Source of the DNA: Afipia sp.
GTDB taxonomy: Bacteria > Pseudomonadota > Alphaproteobacteria > Rhizobiales > Xanthobacteraceae
Reading direction: 5' to 3'
Length of the DNA: 64,000 nucleotides
NCBI GenBank assembly: GCA_017308595.1
Contig: JAFKER010000005.1
Coordinates: forward strand, 62,001 to 126,000
Of the stretch, positions 7,845 through 18,214 are shown one piece after another. The position numbers and the translations under genes are program-made. Under the pieces are notes generated by a model, which did not search any database, was not told the origin of the DNA, and saw only the letters and a program-made list of their open reading frames with translations. The first letter of the stretch is position 1, and each line of letters begins with the position of its first letter.

Positions 7845-10800
7845 GTGGGCTTGGCGGGTGGATCGGCACGGAGAGCACTGGCGGCCGTTTTCGGCTTCGC
7901 GTGCCTGTGCGTGGCGACCTTGCCCGCATCGGCGGCATGTGACGGCGTCGTCAATTGTTCCGGAAACATTGCCGGTGGTGTCAGTTACGACGGTAACTCT
8001 GTCACGACCCTCAATGTCAATGCTCTGACTGCGAACGTTACGCCATCGGGTGGCATTTCCGGACTAGCTCTTAATGCGCGCGCTGACGACGGAAGTAACG
8101 GCCGGAATGGAGGCGTCGGAATTGGAACTCAGCCCGGCGATGATGGCAACGGTGGCAACAATCTAACGCTGACCTATTCGCAACCGGGTGCGAATCCCTC
8201 CGTTGGAAGTTCGGGCGCTATCGTCACGACGAATGCATCCGGGATTGTTGTTACGTCGCGCGGTGGTAACGGCGGCAGCGGCGGCGATGCGTATGTCGCC
8301 GGTAATGGACGCGGCGGTGGCGATGGTGGTGCGGGTGGCGCGGTCACGGTTTCGGCGACAGGTGCCATCTCCACAACAGGCAACGGAGCGGCTGGCATTG
8401 TTGCGGCCAGCGTTGGCGGTGACGGCGGCAATGGCGGCGATTCCGCCGGTGTCGGTGGCAGTGGTGGCAATGGCGGTGAAGGCGGACACGCCAGCGCCGT
8501 CGCCGTGACACTCAGCGGGTCAGTACGAACCAATGGCAGCGATGCCAATGGCATTAGCGCAGTCAGCCGCGGTGGTGCGGGCGGTTCTGCCGGCGACTGC
8601 TCTGGAATTTATTGCGGATCGAGCAGTGGCGGTGGTGCAGCTTACGGATCCACGGTCAATGTGACGACCCTCGCGGGCTCCTCCATTGAAACGTTCGGCG
8701 CCTATTCCAACGGCATTTACGCCGCCAGTATCGGCGGTTTTGCTGGAAGCGGCGGAAGCTCGTACGGAGTCGTTGCATTCGGCAGTAGCGGTGCTAGCGC
8801 CGGCGATGGCGGTGCTGTCACGGTCAACAACGCGGGCTCGATCACGACCCATGCGGCGAGATCCTACGGCATCTTTGCTCAGAGCATCGGGGGCGGCGGT
8901 GGCGGAGGCGGAAGCTCCGGTGGTCTCGTGTCGCTGGGCGGCAGCGGCTCCAGCGGCGGCAATGGTGGCAACGTCTCGGTCACGAATAGCGGTGCAATAA
9001 GCACGAGTGCGGCAAACTCGATCGCGATCTTTGCTCAAAGTGTGGGCGGTAGCGGCGGCGATGGCGGCAATTCGGGTGGTCTTGTCTCACTCGGCGGCAA
9101 CGGTGCGTCGACGACCCCGGGCGGCGTCGTCACAGTCAGCAACACGGGGACACTGAGCACCAGCGGTGCGGATTCTCAGGGCATTCTTGCCCAGAGCATC
9201 GGTGGCGGCGGCGGTAATGGTGGAACGTCCGGCGGAACGTTTTCCTTCGGTGGCACCGGAGGCGGCGGCGGCACTGGTGGAAATGTCACCGTCAGCAACG
9301 GCGGTTCTATTACGACGCTGGGCGTCAATTCGGTCGGCATTCAGGCGCAGAGCGTAGGCGGCGGCGGCGGCAACGGCGGCAACTCGGTTGCGTTCACGAC
9401 AAGCGTACTCAGCCTTGCAATGGGTGGTAGCGGTGGTGCGGGTGGCGCTGGTGGTGCGGTGACCGTGCAGGGCACAAGCGGTAATCCGGCCTACAACATC
9501 AATACATCCGGCAATTACGCATCGGCCATTCTCGCACAGAGCATCGGCGGTGGTGGTGGCAATGGCGGCTTCGCCGTCAGTGCATCGGGGCCGACGGATT
9601 TTTCGGCTGCGGTTGCGCTTGGCGGTTCCGGCGGAAGCGGCGGCGCTGGACTGGCTGTTACCGTTACAACGGCTGCGACCATTTCTACCAGCGGTCGCCA
9701 ATCAAACGGTATTTCGGCACAGAGCATTGGCGGAGGCGGCGGCAATGGCGGCTTTGCGGTCGCTGCCGGTTTATCCGGGGTCAGCGTTACCGTTGGTTTA
9801 GGCGGCAAGGGTGGCAGCGGCGGCGCGGCCGCCAGCGTGACGGTCAGCAACACTGGAGCAATCACCACAACCGGACGGGATTCCAACGCGATCATTGCGC
9901 AGAGCATCGGCGGCGGTGGCGGCGACGGTGGATTTTCGGTTGCGGCCAGCGGCGGACTTATCTCTGCGGCGATTGGCCTTGGCGGAAGCGGTGGTGGTGG
10001 CGGCACCGCAGGTATCGTATCGGTCACAAGCAATGGGGCGATTACGGCCTTCGGCTCGCAATCGCGTGGTATTGTGGCCCAGAGCATTGGCGGCGGTGGC
10101 GGCAACGGCGGGTTCTCAGTGAGCGGCGCCTTCAGCTTCGCGCCGCCCGGCCTGCCGGGGGCCGCGTCGGTTGGTATCAGTCTCGGAGGAAGCGGCGGCG
10201 CTGGGCAGACGGCTTCTGCGGTCTCTGTTTCAAGCACGGGCAATATCGAAACTAATGGCGAGAATGCGCAGGCGATTATTGCGCAGAGCATTGGCGGCGG
10301 CGGTGGCAATGGCGGCTTCAGCGTGTCCGGCGCGTTCTCTGCCGGTGCGGGCGTCACCGGTGCGGCCGGTGTAAGCGTCGGCGGCAGCGGCGCGGGCGGC
10401 GGTAACGCTGGCAATGTCAATGTGTCGAGTAACGGTCAAGTCATCACAAGAGCGGCAGGATCGACAGCGATCCTGGCGCAGAGCATTGGCGGTGGTGGTG
10501 GCAATGGCGGCTTCAGCGTTTCCGCTGCTGGCGCGCAAACCGGTGCGGTGGATGTCAGTGTCGGTGGTTCGGCTGGACTTGGCGGAACGGCTGGATCGGT
10601 GACCGTGACCAATACCGGCACCGTCTCCACGGACGGTGATCGCGCGCGCGGCATTCAAGCGCAAAGCATCGGCGGCGGCGGTGGCGACGGTGGCTTCAGT
10701 GTGTCGGGAACATTCACCACGGGTCCCGGCGCGGCAAGCGTCAGTGTCGGCGGCAGTGGCGGCGGCGGTCAAGACGCGAGCAGTGTCGTGGTCAACAGCA

Positions 10801-13800
10801 ATGTCGGAGCCACGCTCGGTACGACTCTGACCATGCGGACCGCAGGCAATGATGCCTCGGCAATCTACGCACAAAGCATCGGCGGTGGCGGTGGTAGCGG
10901 CGGCTTCAGCGGCGCGTTGTCCGCAGGAACAAGCGGCACGTTCGTGAACGTCGGCGTTAGCGTGGGTGGTTCAGCAGGTTCAGCGGGTCAGGCTGGCACT
11001 GTTAGTGTCACAAGCGTGGACAACATCTTCACCAGCGGCAAAGGCTCGAATGCGATCCTGGCGCAAAGCATCGGCGGTGGAGGTGGCGATGGTGGTCAGA
11101 GCATGGCCCTTGCATTCAACACCGCTGCAATGTCGGGTGCATTGACGGCGTCCGTCGGCGGAAAGGGCGGCGCCGGTGGCAACGGGAGCACCGTCACGGT
11201 CAACAGCACGGGATCACTGACGACGACCGGTGATACGTCTTCGGCAGTATTTGCCCAGAGCATCGGCGGTGGCGGCGGCACGGGCGGTTTTGGCGCTGCG
11301 GCGTCTCTCACCGCAGCCCCGGATTGCGGCTGTAACACCAACCTGAGCCTTGCGCTAAGTGTGGGTGGTACCGGCGGCGTCGGTGGTGACGGCGGGATCG
11401 TGAACGTGACCCGCAACGGCAGCATCTCGACGAACGGCTCGGAATCTTTCGGAATTCTCGCACAAAGCATCGGCGGCGGTGGCGGCAGCGGCGGATTCGC
11501 GTTTGCGGGCGGCTTTGCCCAGCGCAACTCGTACAATGTGAACTTCGCGCTCGGTGGATCGGGTGGAGTCGGCGGTATTGGCGAAGCTGTAACCGTGAAT
11601 AACACGGGCCAGATATCAACGCGCGGAGCGGACTCGACGGCCATTCTCGCGCAAAGCATCGGTGGCGGCGGCGGCAATGGCGGCTTCTCAGTAGCCACCG
11701 CGATCGGTGTTGGCGGCACAGCTACCAGCGTCAATATGGGTGTCTCGATCGGTGGATCCGGTGGCACGGGTGGGATCGGCGGCACGGTCAATGTCACCAA
11801 CAATGGCCTGCTCAGCACACAGGGTGATGGTGCCTACGGCATTCAGGCGCAGAGCATCGGTGGCGGCGGCGGCAATGGTGGTGGAACGATCAGTGCGGTG
11901 GTGGGCTTTGCCGCGGGCAGCCCTGGCAACACCGTCAACGCCTCCGTAGCCGTCGGCGGTAATGGCGGCTCTGGAAACGTCGGCGGAAATGTCACGATCG
12001 ACCAGACCGGTGGGATTTCGACCACAGGCGATGGTGCACACGGCATCCTCGCTCAAAGCATTGGCGGAGGCGGTGGCGTCGGTGGGCGGGCCAATTCGCT
12101 GGCCTTTGCGCTCGGTGCGGCCTGCGGACTTCCGATATGTCCGTCGCCCGGTGGCGGCACCAACGTCAATATCGCGATTGCGGTGGGTGGAAACGGCGGC
12201 ACGGGTAATGACGCCGGCACGGTTACCGTTACCAACCACAGCTACATCACAACCACGGGCGACAACTCTGTCGGCATTCTTGCGCAGAGCATCGGCGGTG
12301 GTGGTGGTGAGGGCGGTAACGGGTCGGTAGGTCTCGGCGGAGGCCTTACACCGTTGCCTGTCGATCCGAGTACCATCCTCATTCCGATCAGCAATGCGAC
12401 GCCACTCAGTCCGAAGATTGCAATCGGTGGCACGGGCGCAAACTCCGGCGCGGGTAACACCGTCGAAGTCACGAGTTCAGGTGCAATTACCACAAGCGGC
12501 ATCAACTCCGACGCGATCATGGCGCAGAGTATCGGCGGAGGCGGCGGCAGCGGCGGCAATGCATCGCCGGGCATCGTCGGTTTATTAGGTATCGGCGGCG
12601 CAGGCGGCTCCAGCGGAAGCGGTGGAACGGTCACCGTTACTGTTGAAACCGGCGGTAATATCGTTACTAGCGGGCGCAATTCACGCGGTGTCTATGCATC
12701 CAGCATTGGCGGCGGCGGCGGTAGTGGCGGCGGCGATTTGCTCGGTATCATCACGGTTGGCGGCGACGGCGGCGGAAGTGGTGATGGTGGCGCAGTAACT
12801 GTAACCAACCACGCGTCCATCACGACAGGTGGAGAGCAATCTCATGCCATCATGGCTGAGAGCATCGGCGGCGGTGGCGGGTCGGCGCGCGCTTCATCGG
12901 GCTTGCTCGCAATCGGTGGTACAGGCGGCAATTCAGGCGCAGGTGGCCTCGTTACCGTGTCCAACAGCGGTGCGATCGTAACAACCGGAACAAACGCAAA
13001 CGGCATCATGGCCATGAGCGTCGGCGGCGGCGGTGGTAGCGGCGCCGCGGCCAACGGCTTGATGGCATTCGGCGGCTCTGGTGGTTCGAGCGGTGATGGC
13101 GGTGCGGTTTCGATCACGAACTCCGCGACGGGTACAATTACCACATCTGGCGACATGGCCTATGGCATCTACGCGCAGAGCGTGGGCGGCGGCGGCGGCG
13201 GCGGCGGCAACGTTGTGTCGGCAGGTGTGGGGCTTTCGATGTCGGTGGGCGGTAACGGCGCATCATCCGGTAATGGCGGTTCAATTACCATCGACAATTA
13301 TGGCGCGATCCGCACAAATGGCGCGATTGCGCTCGGTATTTTCGCACAAAGCATTGGCGGTGGCGGCGGCAACGGCGGGACATCCGGCAGTTATAGCGCT
13401 GTAGCGCCCGTTGGAATCGGTGTTGGCGGCGGTGGTGGTTCGAGCGGAGACGGCGGGGACATCACGATTACCAACCGCTCGACCGGAACGATCATGACAA
13501 CCGGCGCGGGCTCGACTGCGATCTTTGCGCAGAGCGTCGGCGGCGGCGGCGGTAATGGCGGCGCCGCGCTGACGGTCTCGGGAACTGTAGGCGGTAGTAC
13601 AGTCGCTGTCGGCGGCACGGGCGGAAATGGCGGCAATGGCGGCACGATCACCGTGACCAATAATGGCGCCATTACAACGACGGGGGTCAACTCGGTCGCG
13701 ATCTTTGCGCAGAGTGTCGGTGGCGGCGGCGGCTCAGGCGGCTCGGCGATCGCTGCAACGATTGGCGCTGTCGTCCCCATTGGTGGCGGGAGCGGTTCGG

Positions 13801-16109
13801 TCGGTCGCGGCGGTGACGTCACAATCACCAACTCATCGACCGGAACGATTGTCATGACCGGCGCGGGCTCTGTCGGTCTGTTTGCCCAGAGTGTCGGTGG
13901 TGGCGGCGGCATTGCGACCGCTGACGGCGCAGCAACCTTCGCGCTTCAGGCGCAGGGCAACGGCAACGGCGGCACAGTCAGCGTCGTCAACCACGGCTCT
14001 ATCATCATGACCGGCGACAATGCCGCAGGTGTATTCGTGCAAAGCGTCGGTGGTGGCGGCGGCGTTGTCGGAAAGTCCGGCGATTTACTTGGCCTTGACC
14101 CGATGTTCCAGGGAACGGCGGGTGGCACTGGGACAGGTGCAAGTGTTTCACTCACGCAAGACCGTGACGTTGCAGCCATTGGCCTTAACTCGGTTGCCTT
14201 GCTTGTGCAGAGCGCCGGTGGCACGGGCAACGGAAATATGGATGCCACTGTGACGGCCGGTACGACAATCACCGGTGGCAGCGGAACCGGTGCGGGCGTC
14301 GGATTCCTTGACGGCGCAACGAACACGTTGACCAATCGCGGCACAATCACATCGATCAATCATGTTGCTGGCAATGCGGTGACAGCAACCAGTGGCGACG
14401 ATACCGTCGATAACTATGGAATCATGACAGGCTCGGTGAATCTCGGCACCGGCACCAATGCGATCAACAACAAGGCGGCGGCACTGTTCAATATGGGTGC
14501 CAATGTCATGGTCGGTACTGGAAATTTCTTCACCAACGACGGCATCATGTCGCCGGGCGCGGTCAATAACGTGTTTACGAGCGCGGTGACCGGCAACATC
14601 GTTCAGTCATCCGGTGCGTCATATCAACTCGACCTCGATTTCGGCCCAAGTACTGCGGACCGCATCAATGCGACCGGCACCGGTTCGATATCCGGAAAAG
14701 TCGCAATCAATTTTCTCAACAAGTACCTCGTCCTGCCCGGCGATCACCAGATGACCATAGTCTCTGCATCGGGGGGTGTTTCACACCCGGGACTAAGTCT
14801 CAACGTCGCGTCTTCGGCGATCGTTACTTATGGACTTCTGTATCCAAATCCGAACGACATCGTTCTAGGCTACAGCGTGACATTCAATCCTGTCGGTCTG
14901 CCTGCGCAATTTGCGTCGATCGGCAATGCCATCAACGCAATTCAGACAGCTCGTAGTTCTCCCGGCTTTGCACCAATCGCGTCGGCGCTGTTTGACTTGC
15001 CGGACCAGCAGGCTCTTTCGAAGTTTTACAATGCGGTCGGCGGTGGCGGCACAGCCGGCACGCAACAGGCTTCATTTACAGCCGGCACGGCCTTCACAAC
15101 CATGATGTTCGATCAGATCGGCTCGTGGGTCGCAGGTTCGCCGAGCAGCAATGGCATCGTTTATGATGACAGGGCGATGGCCTACGCCGCAGTCTCGCCT
15201 GCCGACGTGATTGCAAGCTCCGCGTTCAAGCCGGCGCCTCTGGCCTTCTCGGACCGCTGGCGTGCCTGGGCCGCTCCCTTTGGATCGCGGCAGACGATCG
15301 ACAGCAACGCTAACCTCGGGACGCCCGGCGCTGCTGTGACCAGCGTCGGTGGCGGCTTTGGCGTTGAACGTCAGTTTGGTGACAATGCAATCTTCGGATT
15401 TAGCGCCGGAGGCAGCGGCTCAACTTACTCCGTGCCTGATCGTCTCACCAACGGCCGGATTCAGGGCGGGCATCTCGGAGTTTACGGCGCATATCGCGAC
15501 GGCCCATGGTATCTCAGCGGCAGCCTCGGATACGGTAGATACGATAACCAGATCACCCGCTCGATCAGCGCTGCCGGACTTCCCAGCGAGTTCGTAACGG
15601 GGCGGTTTGCAAGCGACCAGCTCTATGGACGGGTGGAGCTTGGATGGCGCCAGGTGGTGGGTCGTGCAGCGATCACACCATTCGCAGCGATACAGTTCGC
15701 TAACACGTGGCAGCGTGGTTACACCGAAACCCCCGTGGGGGGCGGCCCTGCCGGAATTCTGGGCCTGACTTATCAATCGCAGTCGACAACATCGTTGCCA
15801 TCGTCTCTCGGCGTCCAGATAGACAGCAAGTTCAAGCTTGAAAATGGAATGGTTTGGTCACCATATCTGCGCGCTGCGTGGATCCATGATTTCATGCCAG
15901 ATCGGCAAGTCACTGCGTCATTCAATGTCGCGCCGGGCTTCTTGTTCAACACAGTGGGAACGCCGGCGCTGGCGGATTCGGCCCAGATTGTCGTCGGCAG
16001 CGAGCTAGCTATCGATAACAAGGTGTCGTTGTTCAGCTCGCTTTCCACTCAGGTTGCCGCCCAAAGCTTGGCCTATTCCGGAATGGCCGGCATGAAAGTG
16101 GCGTGGTAG
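7845..16109 (+). CDS. Giant Gly-rich repeat autotransporter (type Va adhesin-like)
   Basis: This 2754-residue outer-membrane protein starts at a GTG with GGGGA just upstream; an in-frame stop lies at 7824, so no longer start is possible. Residues 1-30 form a signal peptide ending near LPASA/ACDG. The passenger domain contains about 30 units with the core A-I-x-A-Q-S-[IV]-G-G-G-G-G-x-G-G, spaced about 60-75 residues apart between 8870 and 14050, each separated by VTVxNxGxIxTxG beta-strand segments. This is the pattern of a right-handed beta-helix. The last ~290 residues, from FSDRWRAWAAPFG, form the translocating beta-barrel, which ends in the expected C-terminal aromatic (KVAW). It is likely surface-exposed in adhesion or biofilm (family knowledge). 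Base composition is skewed by Gly codons. No protease motif was seen. Confidence 0.92.
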   Translation: MGLAGGSARRALAAVFGFACLCVATLPASAACDGVVNCSGNIAGGVSYDGNSVTTLNVNALTANVTPSGGISGLALNARADDGSNGRNGGVGIGTQPGDDGNGGNNLTLTYSQPGANPSVGSSGAIVTTNASGIVVTSRGGNGGSGGDAYVAGNGRGGGDGGAGGAVTVSATGAISTTGNGAAGIVAASVGGDGGNGGDSAGVGGSGGNGGEGGHASAVAVTLSGSVRTNGSDANGISAVSRGGAGGSAGDCSGIYCGSSSGGGAAYGSTVNVTTLAGSSIETFGAYSNGIYAASIGGFAGSGGSSYGVVAFGSSGASAGDGGAVTVNNAGSITTHAARSYGIFAQSIGGGGGGGGSSGGLVSLGGSGSSGGNGGNVSVTNSGAISTSAANSIAIFAQSVGGSGGDGGNSGGLVSLGGNGASTTPGGVVTVSNTGTLSTSGADSQGILAQSIGGGGGNGGTSGGTFSFGGTGGGGGTGGNVTVSNGGSITTLGVNSVGIQAQSVGGGGGNGGNSVAFTTSVLSLAMGGSGGAGGAGGAVTVQGTSGNPAYNINTSGNYASAILAQSIGGGGGNGGFAVSASGPTDFSAAVALGGSGGSGGAGLAVTVTTAATISTSGRQSNGISAQSIGGGGGNGGFAVAAGLSGVSVTVGLGGKGGSGGAAASVTVSNTGAITTTGRDSNAIIAQSIGGGGGDGGFSVAASGGLISAAIGLGGSGGGGGTAGIVSVTSNGAITAFGSQSRGIVAQSIGGGGGNGGFSVSGAFSFAPPGLPGAASVGISLGGSGGAGQTASAVSVSSTGNIETNGENAQAIIAQSIGGGGGNGGFSVSGAFSAGAGVTGAAGVSVGGSGAGGGNAGNVNVSSNGQVITRAAGSTAILAQSIGGGGGNGGFSVSAAGAQTGAVDVSVGGSAGLGGTAGSVTVTNTGTVSTDGDRARGIQAQSIGGGGGDGGFSVSGTFTTGPGAASVSVGGSGGGGQDASSVVVNSNVGATLGTTLTMRTAGNDASAIYAQSIGGGGGSGGFSGALSAGTSGTFVNVGVSVGGSAGSAGQAGTVSVTSVDNIFTSGKGSNAILAQSIGGGGGDGGQSMALAFNTAAMSGALTASVGGKGGAGGNGSTVTVNSTGSLTTTGDTSSAVFAQSIGGGGGTGGFGAAASLTAAPDCGCNTNLSLALSVGGTGGVGGDGGIVNVTRNGSISTNGSESFGILAQSIGGGGGSGGFAFAGGFAQRNSYNVNFALGGSGGVGGIGEAVTVNNTGQISTRGADSTAILAQSIGGGGGNGGFSVATAIGVGGTATSVNMGVSIGGSGGTGGIGGTVNVTNNGLLSTQGDGAYGIQAQSIGGGGGNGGGTISAVVGFAAGSPGNTVNASVAVGGNGGSGNVGGNVTIDQTGGISTTGDGAHGILAQSIGGGGGVGGRANSLAFALGAACGLPICPSPGGGTNVNIAIAVGGNGGTGNDAGTVTVTNHSYITTTGDNSVGILAQSIGGGGGEGGNGSVGLGGGLTPLPVDPSTILIPISNATPLSPKIAIGGTGANSGAGNTVEVTSSGAITTSGINSDAIMAQSIGGGGGSGGNASPGIVGLLGIGGAGGSSGSGGTVTVTVETGGNIVTSGRNSRGVYASSIGGGGGSGGGDLLGIITVGGDGGGSGDGGAVTVTNHASITTGGEQSHAIMAESIGGGGGSARASSGLLAIGGTGGNSGAGGLVTVSNSGAIVTTGTNANGIMAMSVGGGGGSGAAANGLMAFGGSGGSSGDGGAVSITNSATGTITTSGDMAYGIYAQSVGGGGGGGGNVVSAGVGLSMSVGGNGASSGNGGSITIDNYGAIRTNGAIALGIFAQSIGGGGGNGGTSGSYSAVAPVGIGVGGGGGSSGDGGDITITNRSTGTIMTTGAGSTAIFAQSVGGGGGNGGAALTVSGTVGGSTVAVGGTGGNGGNGGTITVTNNGAITTTGVNSVAIFAQSVGGGGGSGGSAIAATIGAVVPIGGGSGSVGRGGDVTITNSSTGTIVMTGAGSVGLFAQSVGGGGGIATADGAATFALQAQGNGNGGTVSVVNHGSIIMTGDNAAGVFVQSVGGGGGVVGKSGDLLGLDPMFQGTAGGTGTGASVSLTQDRDVAAIGLNSVALLVQSAGGTGNGNMDATVTAGTTITGGSGTGAGVGFLDGATNTLTNRGTITSINHVAGNAVTATSGDDTVDNYGIMTGSVNLGTGTNAINNKAAALFNMGANVMVGTGNFFTNDGIMSPGAVNNVFTSAVTGNIVQSSGASYQLDLDFGPSTADRINATGTGSISGKVAINFLNKYLVLPGDHQMTIVSASGGVSHPGLSLNVASSAIVTYGLLYPNPNDIVLGYSVTFNPVGLPAQFASIGNAINAIQTARSSPGFAPIASALFDLPDQQALSKFYNAVGGGGTAGTQQASFTAGTAFTTMMFDQIGSWVAGSPSSNGIVYDDRAMAYAAVSPADVIASSAFKPAPLAFSDRWRAWAAPFGSRQTIDSNANLGTPGAAVTSVGGGFGVERQFGDNAIFGFSAGGSGSTYSVPDRLTNGRIQGGHLGVYGAYRDGPWYLSGSLGYGRYDNQITRSISAAGLPSEFVTGRFASDQLYGRVELGWRQVVGRAAITPFAAIQFANTWQRGYTETPVGGGPAGILGLTYQSQSTTSLPSSLGVQIDSKFKLENGMVWSPYLRAAWIHDFMPDRQVTASFNVAPGFLFNTVGTPALADSAQIVVGSELAIDNKVSLFSSLSTQVAAQSLAYSGMAGMKVAW
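8870..14050 (+). repeat. Tandem degenerate repeats encoding the autotransporter passenger
   Basis: About 29 imperfect copies of a roughly 180-220 base unit lie in this stretch. Each contains a near-constant core of the type CAGAGCATCGGCGGTGGTGG, encoding QSIGGGGG. Copies differ in length and third-position bases, so they are old coding repeats rather than a recent amplification. Runs of GGC/GGT make slippage or recombination between copies likely, which would change passenger length. Confidence 0.85.
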
Positions 16110-16148
16110 TTTGGTAAAGTCAGTGAGACCAGGATTAACGACGATACG

Positions 16149-16745
16149 GTGACTACGATGATGCGTGTCTTTCTTCTCATTGCCAGCGTAGCTGGTATCG
16201 GCCTGATGCAATCAGCGATAGCTCAGCAACCCCAGCAAAAGCAGGCAAAACCGGCGGCAGCCGCGAAATCTTCGGCTACGCCTGCTGCATCCGGCGCGAC
16301 GGCACAGGCTGGCTCTGCCGACAATAGTTCACCTCCGCAGCCAGTTTGGACATCTCGCTGCTCCAGCGACAGCAGAAAGTCCGCGTTGCTTTGCGAGATC
16401 GAACAGAGCCTGTTCATCACGAAGACAGGCCAACTGGTTGCCTCCGTTAACATCAAGATTCCTCCCGATACGCGTCTCCCTGTGATGATGATTCAACTTC
16501 CTGTGGGGTTGTTTTTGCCCGGAGGGGTCAATCTTCAGATCGACGAAGGCAAGTCGCAAGCCCTCGTGATTCAAACGTGTGATTTGAAAGGTTGCTATGC
16601 CGCGACGACAGTATCACCTGAACTCTTGGGTGCGCTGAAGTCCGGAAAGCGTCTTTCCGTGACCTTTCAAAATCTGAACAAGGAAAATGTGAACCTTGCC
16701 TTTGTGCTTTCAGGATTCGCCGAAAGCTATGATAAAATCATTTAG
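16149..16745 (+). CDS. Invasion-associated locus B (IalB) family periplasmic protein
   Basis: This is a 198-residue exported protein. A signal peptide (VFLLIASVAGIGLMQSAIAQ) is followed by a low-complexity Gln/Lys/Ala/Ser/Pro linker to about residue 58. The IalB domain follows, with WTSRCSS, LLCEIEQSLF, the PVGLFLPGG turn and paired cysteines in QTCDLKGC. The family is common in Hyphomicrobiales; in Bartonella it affects erythrocyte invasion, while its role in free-living relatives is unclear. The start may be the GTG at 16149 or the ATGs at 16158/16161; AGGA at 16131 slightly favours the first. It lies 39 bases after the autotransporter and may be co-transcribed. Confidence 0.85.
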   Translation: MTTMMRVFLLIASVAGIGLMQSAIAQQPQQKQAKPAAAAKSSATPAASGATAQAGSADNSSPPQPVWTSRCSSDSRKSALLCEIEQSLFITKTGQLVASVNIKIPPDTRLPVMMIQLPVGLFLPGGVNLQIDEGKSQALVIQTCDLKGCYAATTVSPELLGALKSGKRLSVTFQNLNKENVNLAFVLSGFAESYDKII

Positions 16746-17037
16746 TTGGCGGCAGTGGCTCCGGAGACCGTAGAATAACTTCACTGCGTGGCTTTGATCT
16801 TTCTTATCGCGGCAAAGGCGACCGATAAGGAGCGCTGAGAAGACGCAGGCGGTCGCGACAATGCCAGCCCATCCTTGAAGCCACGTTTAGCAGACAGCAC
16901 CTTTGGTTATAATTTCTCTTAGGCGGCGATCCGGGAGGCGAACTCACTCTCCGGAGGTCTGAAAAGGCAATCGGCAACCATTGTTATCGGACGTATTTGG
17001 GCTCAAAACATCGCAACATTCAATTGCGATCATTTTC

Positions 17038-17193
17038 ATGTCCAAAGATGAGTTGCTTGACCCTTTCGGCGATAGATCGGTCCAAGGAACGGGCCCCTCA
17101 AGAAAGACAGGGGCAGTCTCGCGTCTGGGCGTAGGGATATTCTTGTTGCTCGTGGTGACATTGGTCTTGGCCCGTATCATTTACCACGGATAA
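17038..17193 (+). CDS. Possible small single-pass membrane protein
   Basis: The frame gives 51 residues from the ATG at 17038: a polar start followed by a hydrophobic segment (LGVGIFLLLVVTLVLARII) and a short basic tail. No clear ribosome binding site is visible and the family is not recognised. The 490-base gap around it holds nothing else supportable. It could be a genuine small membrane protein or chance. Confidence 0.3.
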   Translation: MSKDELLDPFGDRSVQGTGPSRKTGAVSRLGVGIFLLLVVTLVLARIIYHG

Positions 17194-17235
17194 ACGTTGG
17201 TGATGATATCGGCCGTCGTCCGAAGATTTATCTGA

Positions 17236-18126
17236 TTATATCTTTGGCGCAATCAATCGCTCAAAAGCTGCGGCAGCTGGAATATCAATTCGTCCAGCAG
17301 CCTTAATCTTCCAGAGCGTACGCTCGATATGAAGATCGCGAACAGCAACAATTTTGAGGTGCTTGAGCGAAAGCTGTTCCTTTACGCTCGCGCGCGAAAC
17401 GATGGAAACGCCGAGACCCGCTGCAACGAGTTGTTTAATCGCTTCAGTGCTTCCGATCTCGAGAGTTCGAATCGGTTCGATTCCCATCTTCGCAATCGCT
17501 TGCATGACCACCTCGCGTGAGCCGGAGCCTGGTTCCCTGACGATCAGGGTTTCCTTGGCAAGCTCTCGCGGTTCGATGGGTTCTGTTGCGGATGAAAATG
17601 GATGATTTGGGCCGACGATCAGCGCCATGACGTCGGTGAGCCATGCGTCTGAATCCAAGCCCTCGTCATGGATCGGGCCCTCGACCAATGCGACTTCAAT
17701 CTGGTGCTGGAGCATGAGGTCGGCGATATCGCGGGTATTCGCGCTCGTGAGGTAAAGTTCAATGCCTGGATGGGCTTTATGAAACGCTCCCAGATACTCC
17801 GGGAGCAGATAAGTCGCGATGGTCGTGCTCGCGCCGATCCGCAATGATCCGTTATCGAGACTTCTCAAAGAACGTAGTTCTTCCTCAGCCGATCTCTCGG
17901 CCGCGAACAGGATTTCGGCATGACGCATCAGCGCGGCACCTTCCTGGGTCGCCTTCACGCCTTTGGGTGAACGATCGAGAAGACGGCAGCCCAGTTGCAG
18001 CTCGAAATCCTTGATCCCTTTTGAGATCGAAGGTTGACTTATATGAAGCGTTTCCGCGGCCTTGGAGAAGCTGCCTGTTCGCACAACGGTCGCGAACAGG
18101 CGCAGGAGATGGAGATTCAGAGACAT
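17236..18126 (-). CDS. LysR-family regulator (YeiE/CbbR-like)
   Basis: This 296-residue regulator has an N-terminal winged helix-turn-helix (FSKAAETLHISQPSISKGIKDFE) and a substrate-binding domain from about residue 90. An AGAGAGAAG purine run precedes the ATG. It is divergent from a YeiH-family transporter gene. That arrangement mirrors enterobacterial yeiE-yeiH, where YeiE responds to sulfite (family knowledge), so control of the neighbouring exporter is likely. Confidence 0.88.
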   Translation of the reverse strand: MSLNLHLLRLFATVVRTGSFSKAAETLHISQPSISKGIKDFELQLGCRLLDRSPKGVKATQEGAALMRHAEILFAAERSAEEELRSLRSLDNGSLRIGASTTIATYLLPEYLGAFHKAHPGIELYLTSANTRDIADLMLQHQIEVALVEGPIHDEGLDSDAWLTDVMALIVGPNHPFSSATEPIEPRELAKETLIVREPGSGSREVVMQAIAKMGIEPIRTLEIGSTEAIKQLVAAGLGVSIVSRASVKEQLSLKHLKIVAVRDLHIERTLWKIKAAGRIDIPAAAAFERLIAPKI

Positions 18127-18214
18127 AACTTCTCTCTATTGGCCTAGATGAAAACGATATTATCCCTCGAACGCCCATGTGTTGCATAGCTTAATCTCCG
18201 CCCCGGAGAGCAGG

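Noticed and set aside
9515-10420. 301-codon minus-strand open frame rich in Pro and Leu
   Set aside because: It is the reverse reading of the Gly/Ser repeat region of the autotransporter, where GGC/GGT codons give Pro and Ala codons on the other strand. No protein-like domain or ribosome binding site.
8870-14050. Regularly spaced DNA repeats resembling an array
   Set aside because: Not CRISPR: repeats are degenerate, keep one reading frame and encode QSIGGGGG protein units.
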